Shown piece after piece: positions 1 through 9,908 of a DNA stretch of 42,279 nucleotides. The stretch's first letter is position 1, and every line of letters begins with the position of its first letter. The stretch covers positions 1 to 42,279 of the forward strand of contig JANWJV010000044.1 of the NCBI GenBank assembly GCA_025451785.1. Reading direction: 5' to 3'. A program made the position numbers and the translations under genes. This stretch comes from Bacteroidia bacterium. GTDB taxonomy: Bacteria; Bacteroidota; Bacteroidia; JANWJV01. The notes below the pieces were generated by a model. That model did no database searches and had not been told where the DNA came from. It saw only the letters and a program-made list of their open reading frames with translations.

Positions 1-110
1 ATATCGACCACTCCCGCGTTCTGTATCTTCCAGGCCCATATCCAAACCATGATCATCACCAGCGAAACGGCAGCAAAGGAAACGAGAGGAAGAAGTACAG
101 AAGTGCTCAT
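1..110 (-). CDS. N-terminal fragment of a membrane protein, possibly DUF1295 / isoprenylcysteine methyltransferase-like; continues off the left edge
   Basis: Reverse strand from 110 reads MSTSVLLPLVSFAAVSLVMIMVWIWAWKIQNAGVVD with no stop to the window edge; hydrophobic, and the W-x-W...NAGVVD motif resembles DUF1295 N-termini. Not in the ORF track because it is truncated. Confidence 0.55.
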   Translation of the reverse strand, partial: MSTSVLLPLVSFAAVSLVMIMVWIWAWKIQNAGVVD

Positions 111-150
111 AATATGTTTAAGGGATAATGGTTAATGGATAATAGGAAGT

Positions 151-882
151 TTAGGTTCGGCGGAAATGGATGATGCCTAAATAGTTCATCACCACCATGG
201 CCGGGTAAGTAGGATCGAACTCGAACCATTTCTTGGCGAAGTTGGCTCGGTTAGGGCTCTTGTGATGATTGTTCTGAAAAAGTTCGCCCAGCATAAGAAG
301 GTCGAGGGGAATGGTATTCTTGCTGTGGTCGTCATTATCGTAATTGGCGTAACCGTATTTATGCCCGCACCAATTCACAATGGCGCCATGCAGAGGCCCC
401 ATGAATAAATGCGCCGGCAGAAGCAAGTACCACCATAAGCTGGGAGCGAAGAAATAATAGATCATGAAATAACCCACCCCAAAAAGGATACGTACGCTCC
501 ATAGATCGCTCACCTTGTCCATAAAGGCCCAGGTAGGATAACGGTCGCGGAACTCGGGCTCAGGCTCCGTTTTATACTTGGCATATTGAAGGTAAATACC
601 TTTGGTCTTCATCATCAGCCCCCACACATCCTTGATAAAATGCGGCGAATGCGGATCTTTCTCCGTATCGCTGTAGGCATGATGCATACGGTGCATAATG
701 GCGTAAGCACGGGGATTCAAAAAAGAGGCTCCCTGGGTAATGAATGTCATAAGGTAAAAGAACTTCTCCCAAAAAGAGCTCATCGTAAACATCTTATGCG
801 ACGCATACCGGTGAAGGAAAAAGGTCTGAAAAAAAAGAGATGAGAACCAATGTATGGCAAAGAAAAGCAAGATAAACTTCAT
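151..882 (-). CDS. Fatty acid / acyl-CoA desaturase
   Basis: Three histidine boxes HRYASH, HRMHH and NNHHKSP, with hydrophobic segments, as in the membrane desaturase family. Confidence 0.9.
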   Translation of the reverse strand: MKFILLFFAIHWFSSLFFQTFFLHRYASHKMFTMSSFWEKFFYLMTFITQGASFLNPRAYAIMHRMHHAYSDTEKDPHSPHFIKDVWGLMMKTKGIYLQYAKYKTEPEPEFRDRYPTWAFMDKVSDLWSVRILFGVGYFMIYYFFAPSLWWYLLLPAHLFMGPLHGAIVNWCGHKYGYANYDNDDHSKNTIPLDLLMLGELFQNNHHKSPNRANFAKKWFEFDPTYPAMVVMNYLGIIHFRRT

Positions 883-985
883 TCTCTAAGCGGTTTGATC
901 TTCCAAACATACGGATTTTTTCAGCACGCAGTTTTGCAGCGGTTTTCACGAATGAATGGCATCTGGGGCTTCTTATCATAAATAT

Positions 986-993
986 TATCTTTG
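986..993 (+). promoter_or_regulatory. Bacteroidetes -7 box TATCTTTG upstream of the usp gene
   Basis: Exact match to TAnnTTTG, 22 nt before ATG 1016; a weak -33 (TCTG) lies 20 bp upstream. Confidence 0.55.
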
Positions 994-1015
994 TTTACTA
1001 TCAATTTCTTTCACT

Positions 1016-1897
1016 ATGACTTTTGACCTGGGCAAACTAAAAAAGAGACCCTCCTACCCTTTCGAGACCATCGCCGCGGCAGTCGGTTTTTCACCGAGGC
1101 TCGAGGCCCTTGTTTCGGAGGCGAAGCGCTTGTCAGAAACGCTCAACGCCAAACTACTCCTCATCCATGTGGGCGAAAAGACAGCCAAAAAAGAGGATGC
1201 GCTCTCAAAAATGTTATCAAAGACAGGTATGGACATGAAACGGTGCCAGGTGATCTGGGCCGATGGACATCCTGTGGAGACCATTCTCAGCCTCTGCAAG
1301 CAGCACGTGGTAGACCTGCTGATGATCGGCGCGCTGAAAAAAGAGAACCTCCTGAACTATTACCTCGGTTCGGTAGCCCGCAAGATCAGCCGCAAGGCCA
1401 AATGCTCGGTGCTTCTCCTTACCGAAGCCTCTACTGAAGAAAGCAAGCCCAAAAAGATCATTGTGAACGGCGTGGAGAACCCCAAGACCATTCATACATT
1501 GAATGCAGCGCTTTACCTCGCGAAGAACTACAGTGTGAAAGACATCACTGTGGCAAGAGAAGTGCATATGCCTACCCTTACGATGACGATGGCCGACGAC
1601 AGCACGGCACCTGAAGCCAGGGAGATGAAAAAGCACCTGAACGAGGAAGAAAGCTCGCGGCTTCTTTCCATGATAAAAAAGTCGGACACCGGCAAGATCC
1701 AGGTGAAGGACAAAATGATCGGCGGCAAGCCAGGCTTTGCTATAAGTAAGTATGCTCGCGATAAAAAGGCCGACCTGCTGGTGATCAATTCACCCGACAC
1801 GCACCTTAACCTTTTGGACAGGATCTTTACACACGACATTGAATACGTGCTTGCCGATCTGCCCTGCAATGTTTTGATCGTACACTCCAGGATCTGA
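1016..1897 (+). CDS. Universal stress protein family, two Usp-like halves
   Basis: ORF 956..1897; the likely start is the internal ATG at 1016 (MTFDLGKLKKRPSYPFETI), downstream of a promoter-like box. LLLIHVGEK, DLLMIGALKK and KADLLVINSP are UspA-like segments. Confidence 0.8.
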   Translation: MTFDLGKLKKRPSYPFETIAAAVGFSPRLEALVSEAKRLSETLNAKLLLIHVGEKTAKKEDALSKMLSKTGMDMKRCQVIWADGHPVETILSLCKQHVVDLLMIGALKKENLLNYYLGSVARKISRKAKCSVLLLTEASTEESKPKKIIVNGVENPKTIHTLNAALYLAKNYSVKDITVAREVHMPTLTMTMADDSTAPEAREMKKHLNEEESSRLLSMIKKSDTGKIQVKDKMIGGKPGFAISKYARDKKADLLVINSPDTHLNLLDRIFTHDIEYVLADLPCNVLIVHSRI

Positions 1898-1905
1898 ACT
1901 GAAAA

Positions 1906-3135
1906 ATGAAATTCACCCACCACGACCTGTTTACTCTCCTCATCGCGATCGGCACTATGCTGATCGTCGCAAGGCTTATCTCAGAGTTGGGTAAGAAGTT
2001 CAAACTGCCCGGTGTGATGGGCGAACTTATCGTGGGGATCCTGTTGGGCCCTACTATACTGGGAAGCATCGACCCTGATCTGTTCGCCAGCATCTTCCCC
2101 AAAACGGGCGCCACCAAGATAGCGCTTGACGGCATTACTTCATTGGCGGTGATCATGCTGCTTTTCGTGGCCGGCATGGAAGTGCAGCTGCAGATCGTTC
2201 TTAAGCAGGGAAAGGCGGCGATATATACCAGCCTTACCAGCATGGTCATTCCATTCACCCTTGGCTTTTGCACCGTTTGGTTCGTACCCGAGTGGTTTAA
2301 CTTCGACAACAAATACCGGCTGGTATATGCGCTCTTCTTCGGCACAGCCATGGCCATCTCCGCCATTCCTGTTATTGTGAAGATCCTTATGGACCTCAAT
2401 ATCTATAAAACAAAAGTGGGCATGACCGTTATCGCCGCCGCCATATTCGACGATCTTACAGGCTGGCTGTTGTTCTCTTTTATTCTTTCCCTTATGGGGC
2501 AGGAAGGTGAGGTCACCAACGCGTGGTATTCTGTAAGCATGATCCTTGGCTTCGGCCTCTTCATGCTGCTGATCGGCCGTCGTGTGATAGACAAAGCGCT
2601 TCCCTGGGTGCAAACAAAGCTGTCGTGGCCCGGGGGTGTACTTTCTCTTTCTCTTGGTCTTTGTTTCCTGAGCGCAGCCTTTACTGAAAGTATCGGCCTG
2701 CATGCCATCCTGGGAGCTTTCATCACCGGCATCGCCTTTGGTGATTCAGTGCACCTGCACGAAAAAGCAAGGGAGATCATTCATCAGTTCGTAACCAATG
2801 TATTTGCGCCGCTCTTCTTTGTTTCACTGGGTTTGAAAGTGAACTTTATTGAGAACTTTGACCTAACACTAGTAACCATTGTATTGTTCCTGGCAGTGGT
2901 TTGCAAACTGGTGGGAGCATCGCTTGGCGCTTATATGGGCGGTATGTCAAAACGCAACGCCATTGCCGTGGGCTTTGGCCTTAACGCGCGGGGCGCTATG
3001 GAGATCATCCTTGGCACCCTGGCCCTTAACGCCGGACTTATTGATGAGAAGATGTTCGTGGCCCTGGTAGTAATGGCGCTCATCACTTCTATCATGAGCG
3101 GCCCGTTGATGAAACGTTTTATAGAACCTGATTAA
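1906..3135 (+). CDS. Cation:proton antiporter (CPA2/KefB-type)
   Basis: Multi-TM protein with GVMGELIVGILLGPTILG, HAILGAFITGIAFG and GFGLNARGAMEIILG, typical of Na+/H+ exchanger family proteins. Confidence 0.9.
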   Translation: MKFTHHDLFTLLIAIGTMLIVARLISELGKKFKLPGVMGELIVGILLGPTILGSIDPDLFASIFPKTGATKIALDGITSLAVIMLLFVAGMEVQLQIVLKQGKAAIYTSLTSMVIPFTLGFCTVWFVPEWFNFDNKYRLVYALFFGTAMAISAIPVIVKILMDLNIYKTKVGMTVIAAAIFDDLTGWLLFSFILSLMGQEGEVTNAWYSVSMILGFGLFMLLIGRRVIDKALPWVQTKLSWPGGVLSLSLGLCFLSAAFTESIGLHAILGAFITGIAFGDSVHLHEKAREIIHQFVTNVFAPLFFVSLGLKVNFIENFDLTLVTIVLFLAVVCKLVGASLGAYMGGMSKRNAIAVGFGLNARGAMEIILGTLALNAGLIDEKMFVALVVMALITSIMSGPLMKRFIEPD

Positions 3136-3203
3136 ATTTATCATCTTTAAATTATGGAATACAGCACCCGATGGTGTCTATTTCCCGAACAACAAAACAA
3201 ACC

Positions 3204-4847
3204 ATGAAAAACACCCTTCTCATTTCACTGCTCAGCCTGCCCCTTGTAATGATGGCCGGCGAAGAAGAAACACGCGTAAAGACCGAGATCAAGGAAGTGA
3301 CCGTATTCCTTAGCGGCGCACAGGTGACCAGCACCGGCAACGTATCGATCAACTCAGGCACTACCGACCTGATCTTTGAGAACCTCTCGCCCAATATTAA
3401 CAGCAATAGTATACAAGCGAAAGGCGAAGGCGACTTCACCATTCTTTCGGTAAGCTACCGCCTCAACTATGTGAACCAGCGCACCAAACCGAAGGAAGTT
3501 CTTGTACTGGAGGATTCGCTCGATGCCCTTAAATCAAAACTGGAGGCGCAGGACAACCTGATGGCCGTTTATTCGAACGAAGAACAAATGATCACCGCCA
3601 ACCGAGATATCGGAGGCAATAATACTGGTGTTACCGCGATAGAACTTGAGAAAGTAGCTTCTACCATGCGCACCAGGCTTCTGGAGGTGAAGACAAAACA
3701 GAGCGAGATAAAGACCCGCCAGAAAAAACTGAACGAGAGCATCAATAAGATCAACAGCCAGATAAACGAGTTGAACGGCAAACGCAACCGCAACACGGGT
3801 GAAGTGATCGTAAGCGTGTCGAGCAACAGCACCGTGCAGGCAAAAATGACACTTACTTATATGGTAAGCAGTGCCGGCTGGAGTCCCGTGTACGACATAC
3901 GTGCCCAGGACGACCGCAGCCCTGTGAAGCTAAACTACCGTGCCAATGTTTACCAGAGTTCCGGTGTGGAATGGAAGAACGTGCGCCTCACGCTCTCTAC
4001 TGGCAATCCCAATATCAGCGGCAATAAACCCTCGCTTACGCCGTGGAGGATCTCTTATTACACTCCCACAAAATACAAATCGTACGGCAACAAGAACCGC
4101 GCGTATGCTCCCGCCTACGGTGGCGATGTGCCCGCCGCCTCAGAAAGCACACGCGAACTGAGCGAGGTAGATGTCAAAACAAATTCAGTGAAAAAAGAGG
4201 CTGTGACCAGCTCTAATTTCACACAGATGGTTACCGACAATGTGGTGAACGTTCAATACGAGATAAGCGTTCCTTATAATATCCCCGCCGACGGCAAGAC
4301 CTATTCGGTGGAGATCCAAAACTACAGTATGCCGGCACAGTACAAGTTCTTCGCGGCTCCCAAGCTTGACAAAGACGCCTTCCTGGTGGCCAAGGTAAGC
4401 GGCTGGGACCAATACAACCTGCTGCCTGGTGACGCTAATATTTTTTATGGCGGAACCTTTGTCGGCAAATCCTTCATCGATACCAAGACGACCAACGACA
4501 CGCTCGATATTTCATTGGGTAGAGACAAGAACATTGTGATCACACGCGAGAACGTGAAGGAGTTTTGTGAGAAGAAGGTGATCGGCGTGAACAAGAAGGA
4601 AACGTTCATGTACGAGATCAGCATACGCAATAAGAAAAAGCAAGAGATCGAGATCGAGATCAACGACCAGGTTCCCCTCTCCTCTATCAGCGATATTGAA
4701 GTGGAAACACTTGAAACATCGAGCGCGGTATGTGAAAAGGAAAACGGAAAACTAACCTGGAAGTTCAAGATACCCGGCGGAGAGACTAAGAAAATACGCT
4801 TTGGCTACTCCATCAAGTTTCCGAAGGACAAGATCATCAATTACTAG
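3204..4847 (+). CDS. DUF4139 / mucoidy inhibitor MuiA-like secreted protein
   Basis: Signal peptide MKNTLLISLLSLPLVMMAGEE (internal ATG of ORF 3171..4847); EVTVFLSGAQVT N-terminus, coiled coil, then YMVSSAGWSPVYDIRA, typical of DUF4139 proteins. Confidence 0.8.
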   Translation: MKNTLLISLLSLPLVMMAGEEETRVKTEIKEVTVFLSGAQVTSTGNVSINSGTTDLIFENLSPNINSNSIQAKGEGDFTILSVSYRLNYVNQRTKPKEVLVLEDSLDALKSKLEAQDNLMAVYSNEEQMITANRDIGGNNTGVTAIELEKVASTMRTRLLEVKTKQSEIKTRQKKLNESINKINSQINELNGKRNRNTGEVIVSVSSNSTVQAKMTLTYMVSSAGWSPVYDIRAQDDRSPVKLNYRANVYQSSGVEWKNVRLTLSTGNPNISGNKPSLTPWRISYYTPTKYKSYGNKNRAYAPAYGGDVPAASESTRELSEVDVKTNSVKKEAVTSSNFTQMVTDNVVNVQYEISVPYNIPADGKTYSVEIQNYSMPAQYKFFAAPKLDKDAFLVAKVSGWDQYNLLPGDANIFYGGTFVGKSFIDTKTTNDTLDISLGRDKNIVITRENVKEFCEKKVIGVNKKETFMYEISIRNKKKQEIEIEINDQVPLSSISDIEVETLETSSAVCEKENGKLTWKFKIPGGETKKIRFGYSIKFPKDKIINY

Positions 4848-4868
4848 GCACCTCTCTATCGAAGAAAG

Positions 4869-4892
4869 GCCCCGGGAGACCGGGGCTTTTTT
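4869..4892 (+). terminator. Intrinsic terminator
   Basis: GCCCCGG-GAGA-CCGGGGC perfect 7-bp stem followed by TTTTTT. Confidence 0.9.
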
Positions 4893-5106
4893 ATTTTCAC
4901 CTACCAGAACCATCGTTAGAGATGGCATTTATAACCCTCCTTTTCAACATCCCTGTGTTTACAAGTTGAATTCCTGGCCTGTTTTCGAGGCCCCTTATTG
5001 GGATAGTTTTGCTCTTTATAAAGGAATTATTATTTGTGGAATATTGCGTTTTTGTTTTATTTTTAGTGCTTTAAACCCAATATCACCACAACTAATAATC
5101 TAAACA

Positions 5107-6363
5107 ATGAAAGCAATCAGATCATTTTCAGCCGTCGCATTAACTTTCCTCGCCTGTGCGGGCGCATTTGCACAGTATGAAGACAACATGCCGGAAGACA
5201 CCTCCGCCATTCTCGGCGAGAGCAAGATCCCATCGGTAGGCCTCGGTGCCGGTGTGCTCACCTTTAATGGTGACATAGGAAATGGACTGAACGTCAGCAC
5301 CTACAGTTATATACGGGCAGGCTATCACCTAAACATCGAAGAACGTTTCCATCCCATGTTCGGGGTGGCCTTTAACGGTGTGATGGGAAAACTGGCCCAA
5401 AGCGAACGCTCTACTGATCCTGTATCGAACCGAAATTTTGAAGCGAAGATCATGCAGTTCGGGCTCAGCGGCGTGTTCCATTTCGACAACGACCAGATGC
5501 TGAAGCGCCGTTCGAATGTAAAACCTTATATAAGCGCCGGCTTTGCTTACCTTAAGTTCGACCCCTACGGTGATCTGAAAGATAAGGACGACATCGCTTA
5601 TAACTATTGGACCGATGGCAGCATCCGCAATGTACAGGAAACCCCCACCAACGAGTTCTGTTCAGGCTGCATTACTTCCCGCGACTATACCTATGAGACC
5701 CAGCTGAAGGATTCGCTGACCAATTACCAGCGCAGTACCTTTTCCATCCCCATCGGCCTTGGGGTAGTGATCCGCCTTAACGACAATTTCAGTATCGGCC
5801 TGGGCAGCACTTACCACATCACCTTTTCCGATTATATCGATAACGAGAAAAAAGGTGGCAATGATGGTTACCTCTATTCACACGTAAGCATCATTTACGG
5901 TTTCCCTCCTGTAAGCGCGCAGGGCGAACGCTATAAGGATGTTGATTTCAGAACGATCGATAATTCTGACGGTGACGGCGATGGCGTGAAAGACATTTAT
6001 GACCGCTGCCTCAACACTCCCAAGGATGTGAAGGTGACCAAACAGGGATGCCCTGTGGATACCGACGAAGATGGAGTTGCTGATTACCTTGACAAAGAGC
6101 CCGCCACTGTAAAGGGCTCGATGGTTGACGAGAACGGAGTAACGCAAACGGCTGAGATGATCGCCAAGAAGGCGGAAGAAGACGCCAAGGTAAGCGCCTC
6201 GGGCAACGTAATGCCTAAAGAGTTCCGCTTTGCCGACAAGAACAAGGATGGCGCTATATCTTATGATGAAGTGACCGGCGCTATTGACAGCCTGTTTGAA
6301 GGAGAAGCAAATATTTCAGTAGAAACCCTTTATAAACTTATTGAATACTTCTTCGACCAATAG
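5107..6363 (+). CDS. Outer-membrane beta-barrel protein with TSP3-type and EF-hand-like calcium-binding motifs
   Basis: Signal peptide; barrel region paralogous to the 7881 ORF; DNSDGDGDGVKDIYDRC, CPVDTDEDGVADYLDKEP, and EF-hand-like DKNKDGAISYDE. Confidence 0.8.
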   Translation: MKAIRSFSAVALTFLACAGAFAQYEDNMPEDTSAILGESKIPSVGLGAGVLTFNGDIGNGLNVSTYSYIRAGYHLNIEERFHPMFGVAFNGVMGKLAQSERSTDPVSNRNFEAKIMQFGLSGVFHFDNDQMLKRRSNVKPYISAGFAYLKFDPYGDLKDKDDIAYNYWTDGSIRNVQETPTNEFCSGCITSRDYTYETQLKDSLTNYQRSTFSIPIGLGVVIRLNDNFSIGLGSTYHITFSDYIDNEKKGGNDGYLYSHVSIIYGFPPVSAQGERYKDVDFRTIDNSDGDGDGVKDIYDRCLNTPKDVKVTKQGCPVDTDEDGVADYLDKEPATVKGSMVDENGVTQTAEMIAKKAEEDAKVSASGNVMPKEFRFADKNKDGAISYDEVTGAIDSLFEGEANISVETLYKLIEYFFDQ

Positions 6364-6386
6364 ATGTTTAACCTAAACCCTTATAT

Positions 6387-7820
6387 ATGATCAAATACTT
6401 AGTTCTGCTTTTTAACATGCTGGCATTCCTGGTCTACCAGGTGATCTTCACAGAAGGAGTAACGATCAACCAGACGGTTCCTGCGACCGCAAAACCAGGA
6501 TCAGAATTTACAGTAGAACTAAGGATCAATAAGGGGTCCATCGGAGGCTTCGCCAAGCTGCAACAGGACCTCCCTGAAGGTTTCACCGCCACTGCCATCG
6601 AAAACAGTGGCGGTTCTTTTTCCTTCAATAACCAAAGCGTAAAGATCATCTGGGCCTCCCTTCCCTCCCAGCCCGAATTGAAGGTTACCTATAAAGTAAG
6701 CGTTGCTGGCAATGCCAGTGGCAAAAAGACCATCGCCGGGAAGTTCTCCTACGTAGATGCTGCCAACCAGAAACAGAGCGTTGGCGTTGATGAGGCCAGT
6801 ATCGATATTTCAGCCAGCGAGCCCGAAGCGAAAAAGGAAGAAACGCAGCCCAGCTCAGGCGGCGGAACCACCACTACTGCTACTGATATTAAGAAAGAAG
6901 AAGAGAGCAAAGCCCCCCAGGTGCAAACAATTACAGCTGCCCGCACAATGCCAACTGAGGTTGAAGGCGAGTTTACCGTGGAGATCACCCTTGGCAAGGG
7001 CAGCATCTCCGGCTATTGCAAACTGCAGGAAACTCTTCCCGAAGGTTTTACTGCCAAGGCCATTGACCGCGATAACAGCGAGTTCACTTTCGTTAACCAG
7101 GTGGTGAAGTTCGTATGGGTGTCCGTTTCTGCCAAGCAGGAACAGCTAAAAGTATCTTACAAAGTTACCCTCGACAAAAAAGTTAGTGGCGCGCAAACCA
7201 TCGAAGGCCTCTTCTCCTATATTGAGAATGACGAGACAAAGAAGTACCTGCTCCAGAGCGGCAACATCAATATAAAAGCACCTGCCGCAACCTCTGAGCC
7301 CGTTGCCACCAAAGAACCTGAGAACAAAACCTCTGGTGACTCGGCCAAGACCACTACAACAACTACCGCGGCTACTACTACCGGAAGCAGCGGCAGCTCC
7401 ACCGAAACCAGCTCTTCCTCTTCGTCGGGCACTACTACTGCCACCACTACCGGCAGCAGCGGCTCTTCAACAGAGACCAGTTCCTCTTCTACCTCCACCG
7501 AAACAAAACCTGTTACCAACGTTCCTTCGGCAAATACCAATGTGAACTACCGTGTCCAGATATCAGCCACACACCAAAATGTTGAGGTATCCTACTTTAC
7601 CGGAAAGTACGGTATCTCGGAACAGATATACGCCGAGATGCACGAAGGATGGAACAAGTTTACTGTTGGCGGCTTTAACGAATACAAAAATGCCCGCGAC
7701 CATCGCGAGAACATTCGTGGAAAAGGTGTTGACGGTCCCTTTGTGACCGCCTACAACAGTGGAAGGCGCATTACTGTGCAGGAAGCCCTCATGATCACCA
7801 GCCAGAAATGGTATAGGTAG
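6387..7820 (+). CDS. Envelope protein: two tandem homologous domains, Thr/Ser-rich linker, SPOR-like C-terminus
   Basis: EFTVELRINKGSIGGFAKLQQDLPEGFTA and EFTVEITLGKGSISGYCKLQETLPEGFTA are internal duplicates; the C-terminus NYRVQISA...ITVQEA resembles the C-terminal module of the 7881 ORF. Confidence 0.7.
   Translation: MIKYLVLLFNMLAFLVYQVIFTEGVTINQTVPATAKPGSEFTVELRINKGSIGGFAKLQQDLPEGFTATAIENSGGSFSFNNQSVKIIWASLPSQPELKVTYKVSVAGNASGKKTIAGKFSYVDAANQKQSVGVDEASIDISASEPEAKKEETQPSSGGGTTTTATDIKKEEESKAPQVQTITAARTMPTEVEGEFTVEITLGKGSISGYCKLQETLPEGFTAKAIDRDNSEFTFVNQVVKFVWVSVSAKQEQLKVSYKVTLDKKVSGAQTIEGLFSYIENDETKKYLLQSGNINIKAPAATSEPVATKEPENKTSGDSAKTTTTTTAATTTGSSGSSTETSSSSSSGTTTATTTGSSGSSTETSSSSTSTETKPVTNVPSANTNVNYRVQISATHQNVEVSYFTGKYGISEQIYAEMHEGWNKFTVGGFNEYKNARDHRENIRGKGVDGPFVTAYNSGRRITVQEALMITSQKWYR
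7371..7508 (+). repeat. Two 69-bp tandem units encoding ATTTGSSGSSTETSSSSSSGTTT-like linker
   Basis: Read directly: ATTTGSSGSSTETSSSSSSGTTT then ATTTGSSGSSTETSSSSTSTETK. Confidence 0.85.
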
Positions 7821-7880
7821 TCATTTGAACAAAAAAAGGCTTAATTCGTAGAAATAGCCGGGATTTTCTAATTTTGGCTT

Positions 7881-9833
7881 ATGTTAAAAAGGTACGCACT
7901 CCTTGTTCTTCTTTTTGCAGCGTTTTTACGTGCCGACGCGCAATTCACCATTACCAAAGATGTAAACAAAGACGCTCCTAAGTCTTCCAAAAAAGATAAG
8001 AAGAACGCCGCTAAACCTGATAGTGCTTCGGTGCAGGCCCCGGCACCGGACGACACCATAGCGGCAAAACAATTTGTATTCAAACCCATTGTGGGCCTGG
8101 GCACAGGCATGTTCTCCTTTTACGGCGACCTTTATACACGCCACCTTCAGCCTCCCTCTGTTGCACGAATCGGTTACGACCTGAGCGTTGGCCAAAAGCT
8201 GACCCCTTACCTGAGCCTTAACCTTTATGCCCTCTTCGGTAAGTTAGGAGCCAACGAACAACAACTCGACATCCCGCGTAACCTCAACTTCGAATCGCAG
8301 ATAAGAGTTGGCGGTTTTAACCTGATGTACAACTTTGATAATTTCTTCGGGCCTAAGTCAAAAGCTAGACCATGGATCTCCGCGGGTTTCGAATCCTTTG
8401 AGTTCCTTTCGAAAACCGACCTTAGGGACAAAAGCGGATTCACCTACCACTACTGGTCCGACGGATCCATACGTGATGTTGCCGAATCAGATCCTTTCGC
8501 TTTCAACGCCATCGAACTGCAGCGCGATTATAAGTATGAGTCAGATATTCGCGAAATGAACCTCGACAGCTTTGGCAAATACCCTGAGCGTTCCTGGGCC
8601 ATCCCCCTCGGCGCAGGATTCCAGCTAAAACTTTCCGACAGGGTTGACTTCCGCATAGGATCAACACTTCACCTCACTTTTACCGATTATGTTGACGGTG
8701 TTACCGAAAAAAGTTATGGCACGCGACAGGGCAACAGCAAGAATGACGCTTTCCTGATGACCTCCTTCTCTTTCCATTACGACCTGCTGGGCAAGAAGCG
8801 CGGAGATACCCTTGACCCGCATCGTTTTGATGACGTAGATTATTTTGCACTCGACCTGATGGACCTCGACAAGGATAAGGTGCGTGATGCCGAGGACTCC
8901 TGCCAGGGTACACCTCCCGGTGTTACTGTTGATGCCAGGGGCTGCCCGCTCGACGATGACAAGGACGGCGTTCCCAATTACCAGGACAAAGAACTGCTAA
9001 GTCCCGGCGGTTCTATTGTGGATATGTTCGGCGTACAGATCACCGATTCCATGTTCCTTCAGCAGTGGCTTTTCTATAACGACTCCACCGGCATGTTCGC
9101 GAAAGTGGAATACCGCATGTATGGTACCAAGTACAGCGGTCCTGTTACTGAAAGAAAAGAGTACTCTATCCTGCTGGGTGCTTTCGAGGGTACCATATCG
9201 CCCGATGTAATGACAAAGCTGCTAAGTATTCCCGATGTTAATTTCAGCGAAGAGAATAACACTACTTATTATACAGCAGGAAAGTATACCGATTACAGGG
9301 ATGCCGACCGCAGGAAAAAGCAGCTCATCGCTTCAGGAATACCTGACGCGAAGATCGTTTACAGGAAAGACGGCAAGCTGGTAGAGGCCAAGGACATCTT
9401 TACCAATACTGGCGGAGGAGGCGGAAGTACCGGTGGTGGTGGCAACACCGGTGGAGGCGGTAATACCGGCGGTGGTGGTACAACAGGTGGTGGAAATACT
9501 ACCGGTGGCGGCGGTAATGTGGTTGATGAAGGCGCCGGAGACCCCAACCAGGTGATCTTCCGCGTTCAGTTGGGTGCTTTCAGCCGCCGGATGGAAAAGA
9601 GCACCTTCGCCAATATCCCCGATCTTATTGAAGTGAAAACGACCGATGGTATTTACAAATACATGACACGCTCTTATACTACCATGCAGGCCGCCGCCGA
9701 GCGACGTGTAGACCTTACTGTGGAGGGATATAAGGACTGCTTCATTGCCGCTTACAAGAACGGCAAGCGCATCAGCCTCACCGAGGCCGGCGCTAACGTA
9801 ACCGATAAGAAACCAGAGAAACTGGACAAATAA
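7881..9833 (+). CDS. Outer-membrane barrel + TSP3 + two SPOR-like domains separated by a Gly-rich linker
   Basis: Signal peptide; barrel paralogous to the 5107 ORF (ISAGF..., YWSDGSIRDV versus YWTDGSIRNV); DLDKDKVRDAEDSC and CPLDDDKDGVPNYQD; EYSILLGAF and VIFRVQLGAF SPOR-like segments. Confidence 0.8.
   Translation: MLKRYALLVLLFAAFLRADAQFTITKDVNKDAPKSSKKDKKNAAKPDSASVQAPAPDDTIAAKQFVFKPIVGLGTGMFSFYGDLYTRHLQPPSVARIGYDLSVGQKLTPYLSLNLYALFGKLGANEQQLDIPRNLNFESQIRVGGFNLMYNFDNFFGPKSKARPWISAGFESFEFLSKTDLRDKSGFTYHYWSDGSIRDVAESDPFAFNAIELQRDYKYESDIREMNLDSFGKYPERSWAIPLGAGFQLKLSDRVDFRIGSTLHLTFTDYVDGVTEKSYGTRQGNSKNDAFLMTSFSFHYDLLGKKRGDTLDPHRFDDVDYFALDLMDLDKDKVRDAEDSCQGTPPGVTVDARGCPLDDDKDGVPNYQDKELLSPGGSIVDMFGVQITDSMFLQQWLFYNDSTGMFAKVEYRMYGTKYSGPVTERKEYSILLGAFEGTISPDVMTKLLSIPDVNFSEENNTTYYTAGKYTDYRDADRRKKQLIASGIPDAKIVYRKDGKLVEAKDIFTNTGGGGGSTGGGGNTGGGGNTGGGGTTGGGNTTGGGGNVVDEGAGDPNQVIFRVQLGAFSRRMEKSTFANIPDLIEVKTTDGIYKYMTRSYTTMQAAAERRVDLTVEGYKDCFIAAYKNGKRISLTEAGANVTDKKPEKLDK
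9405..9518 (+). repeat. Gly-rich coding repeat (N/S/T-T-G-G-G-G units, roughly 15-18 bp)
   Basis: Encodes NTGGGGGSTGGGGNTGGGGNTGGGGTTGGGNTTGGGGN. Confidence 0.9.
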
Positions 9834-9840
9834 GACCGCA

Positions 9841-9872
9841 TTTGCCCGGCATCCTTTTTGGCACTATCTTTG
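9841..9872 (+). promoter_or_regulatory. Bacteroidetes housekeeping-type promoter, TTTG-N20-TATCTTTG
   Basis: TTTG at 9841-9844 and TATCTTTG at 9865-9872, 36 nt before ATG 9909. Confidence 0.7.
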
Positions 9873-9908
9873 CCTCATTCCAATAGCACTCACACAAAAC
9901 AAATACAC

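Noticed and set aside
1827-2703. 190-aa and 187-aa minus-strand ORFs antisense to the antiporter
   Set aside because: Composition and complete overlap with a conserved antiporter indicate shadow ORFs.
7371-9518. Possible CRISPR-like or minisatellite array
   Set aside because: The repeats are in-frame low-complexity linkers without regular spacers or cas genes.
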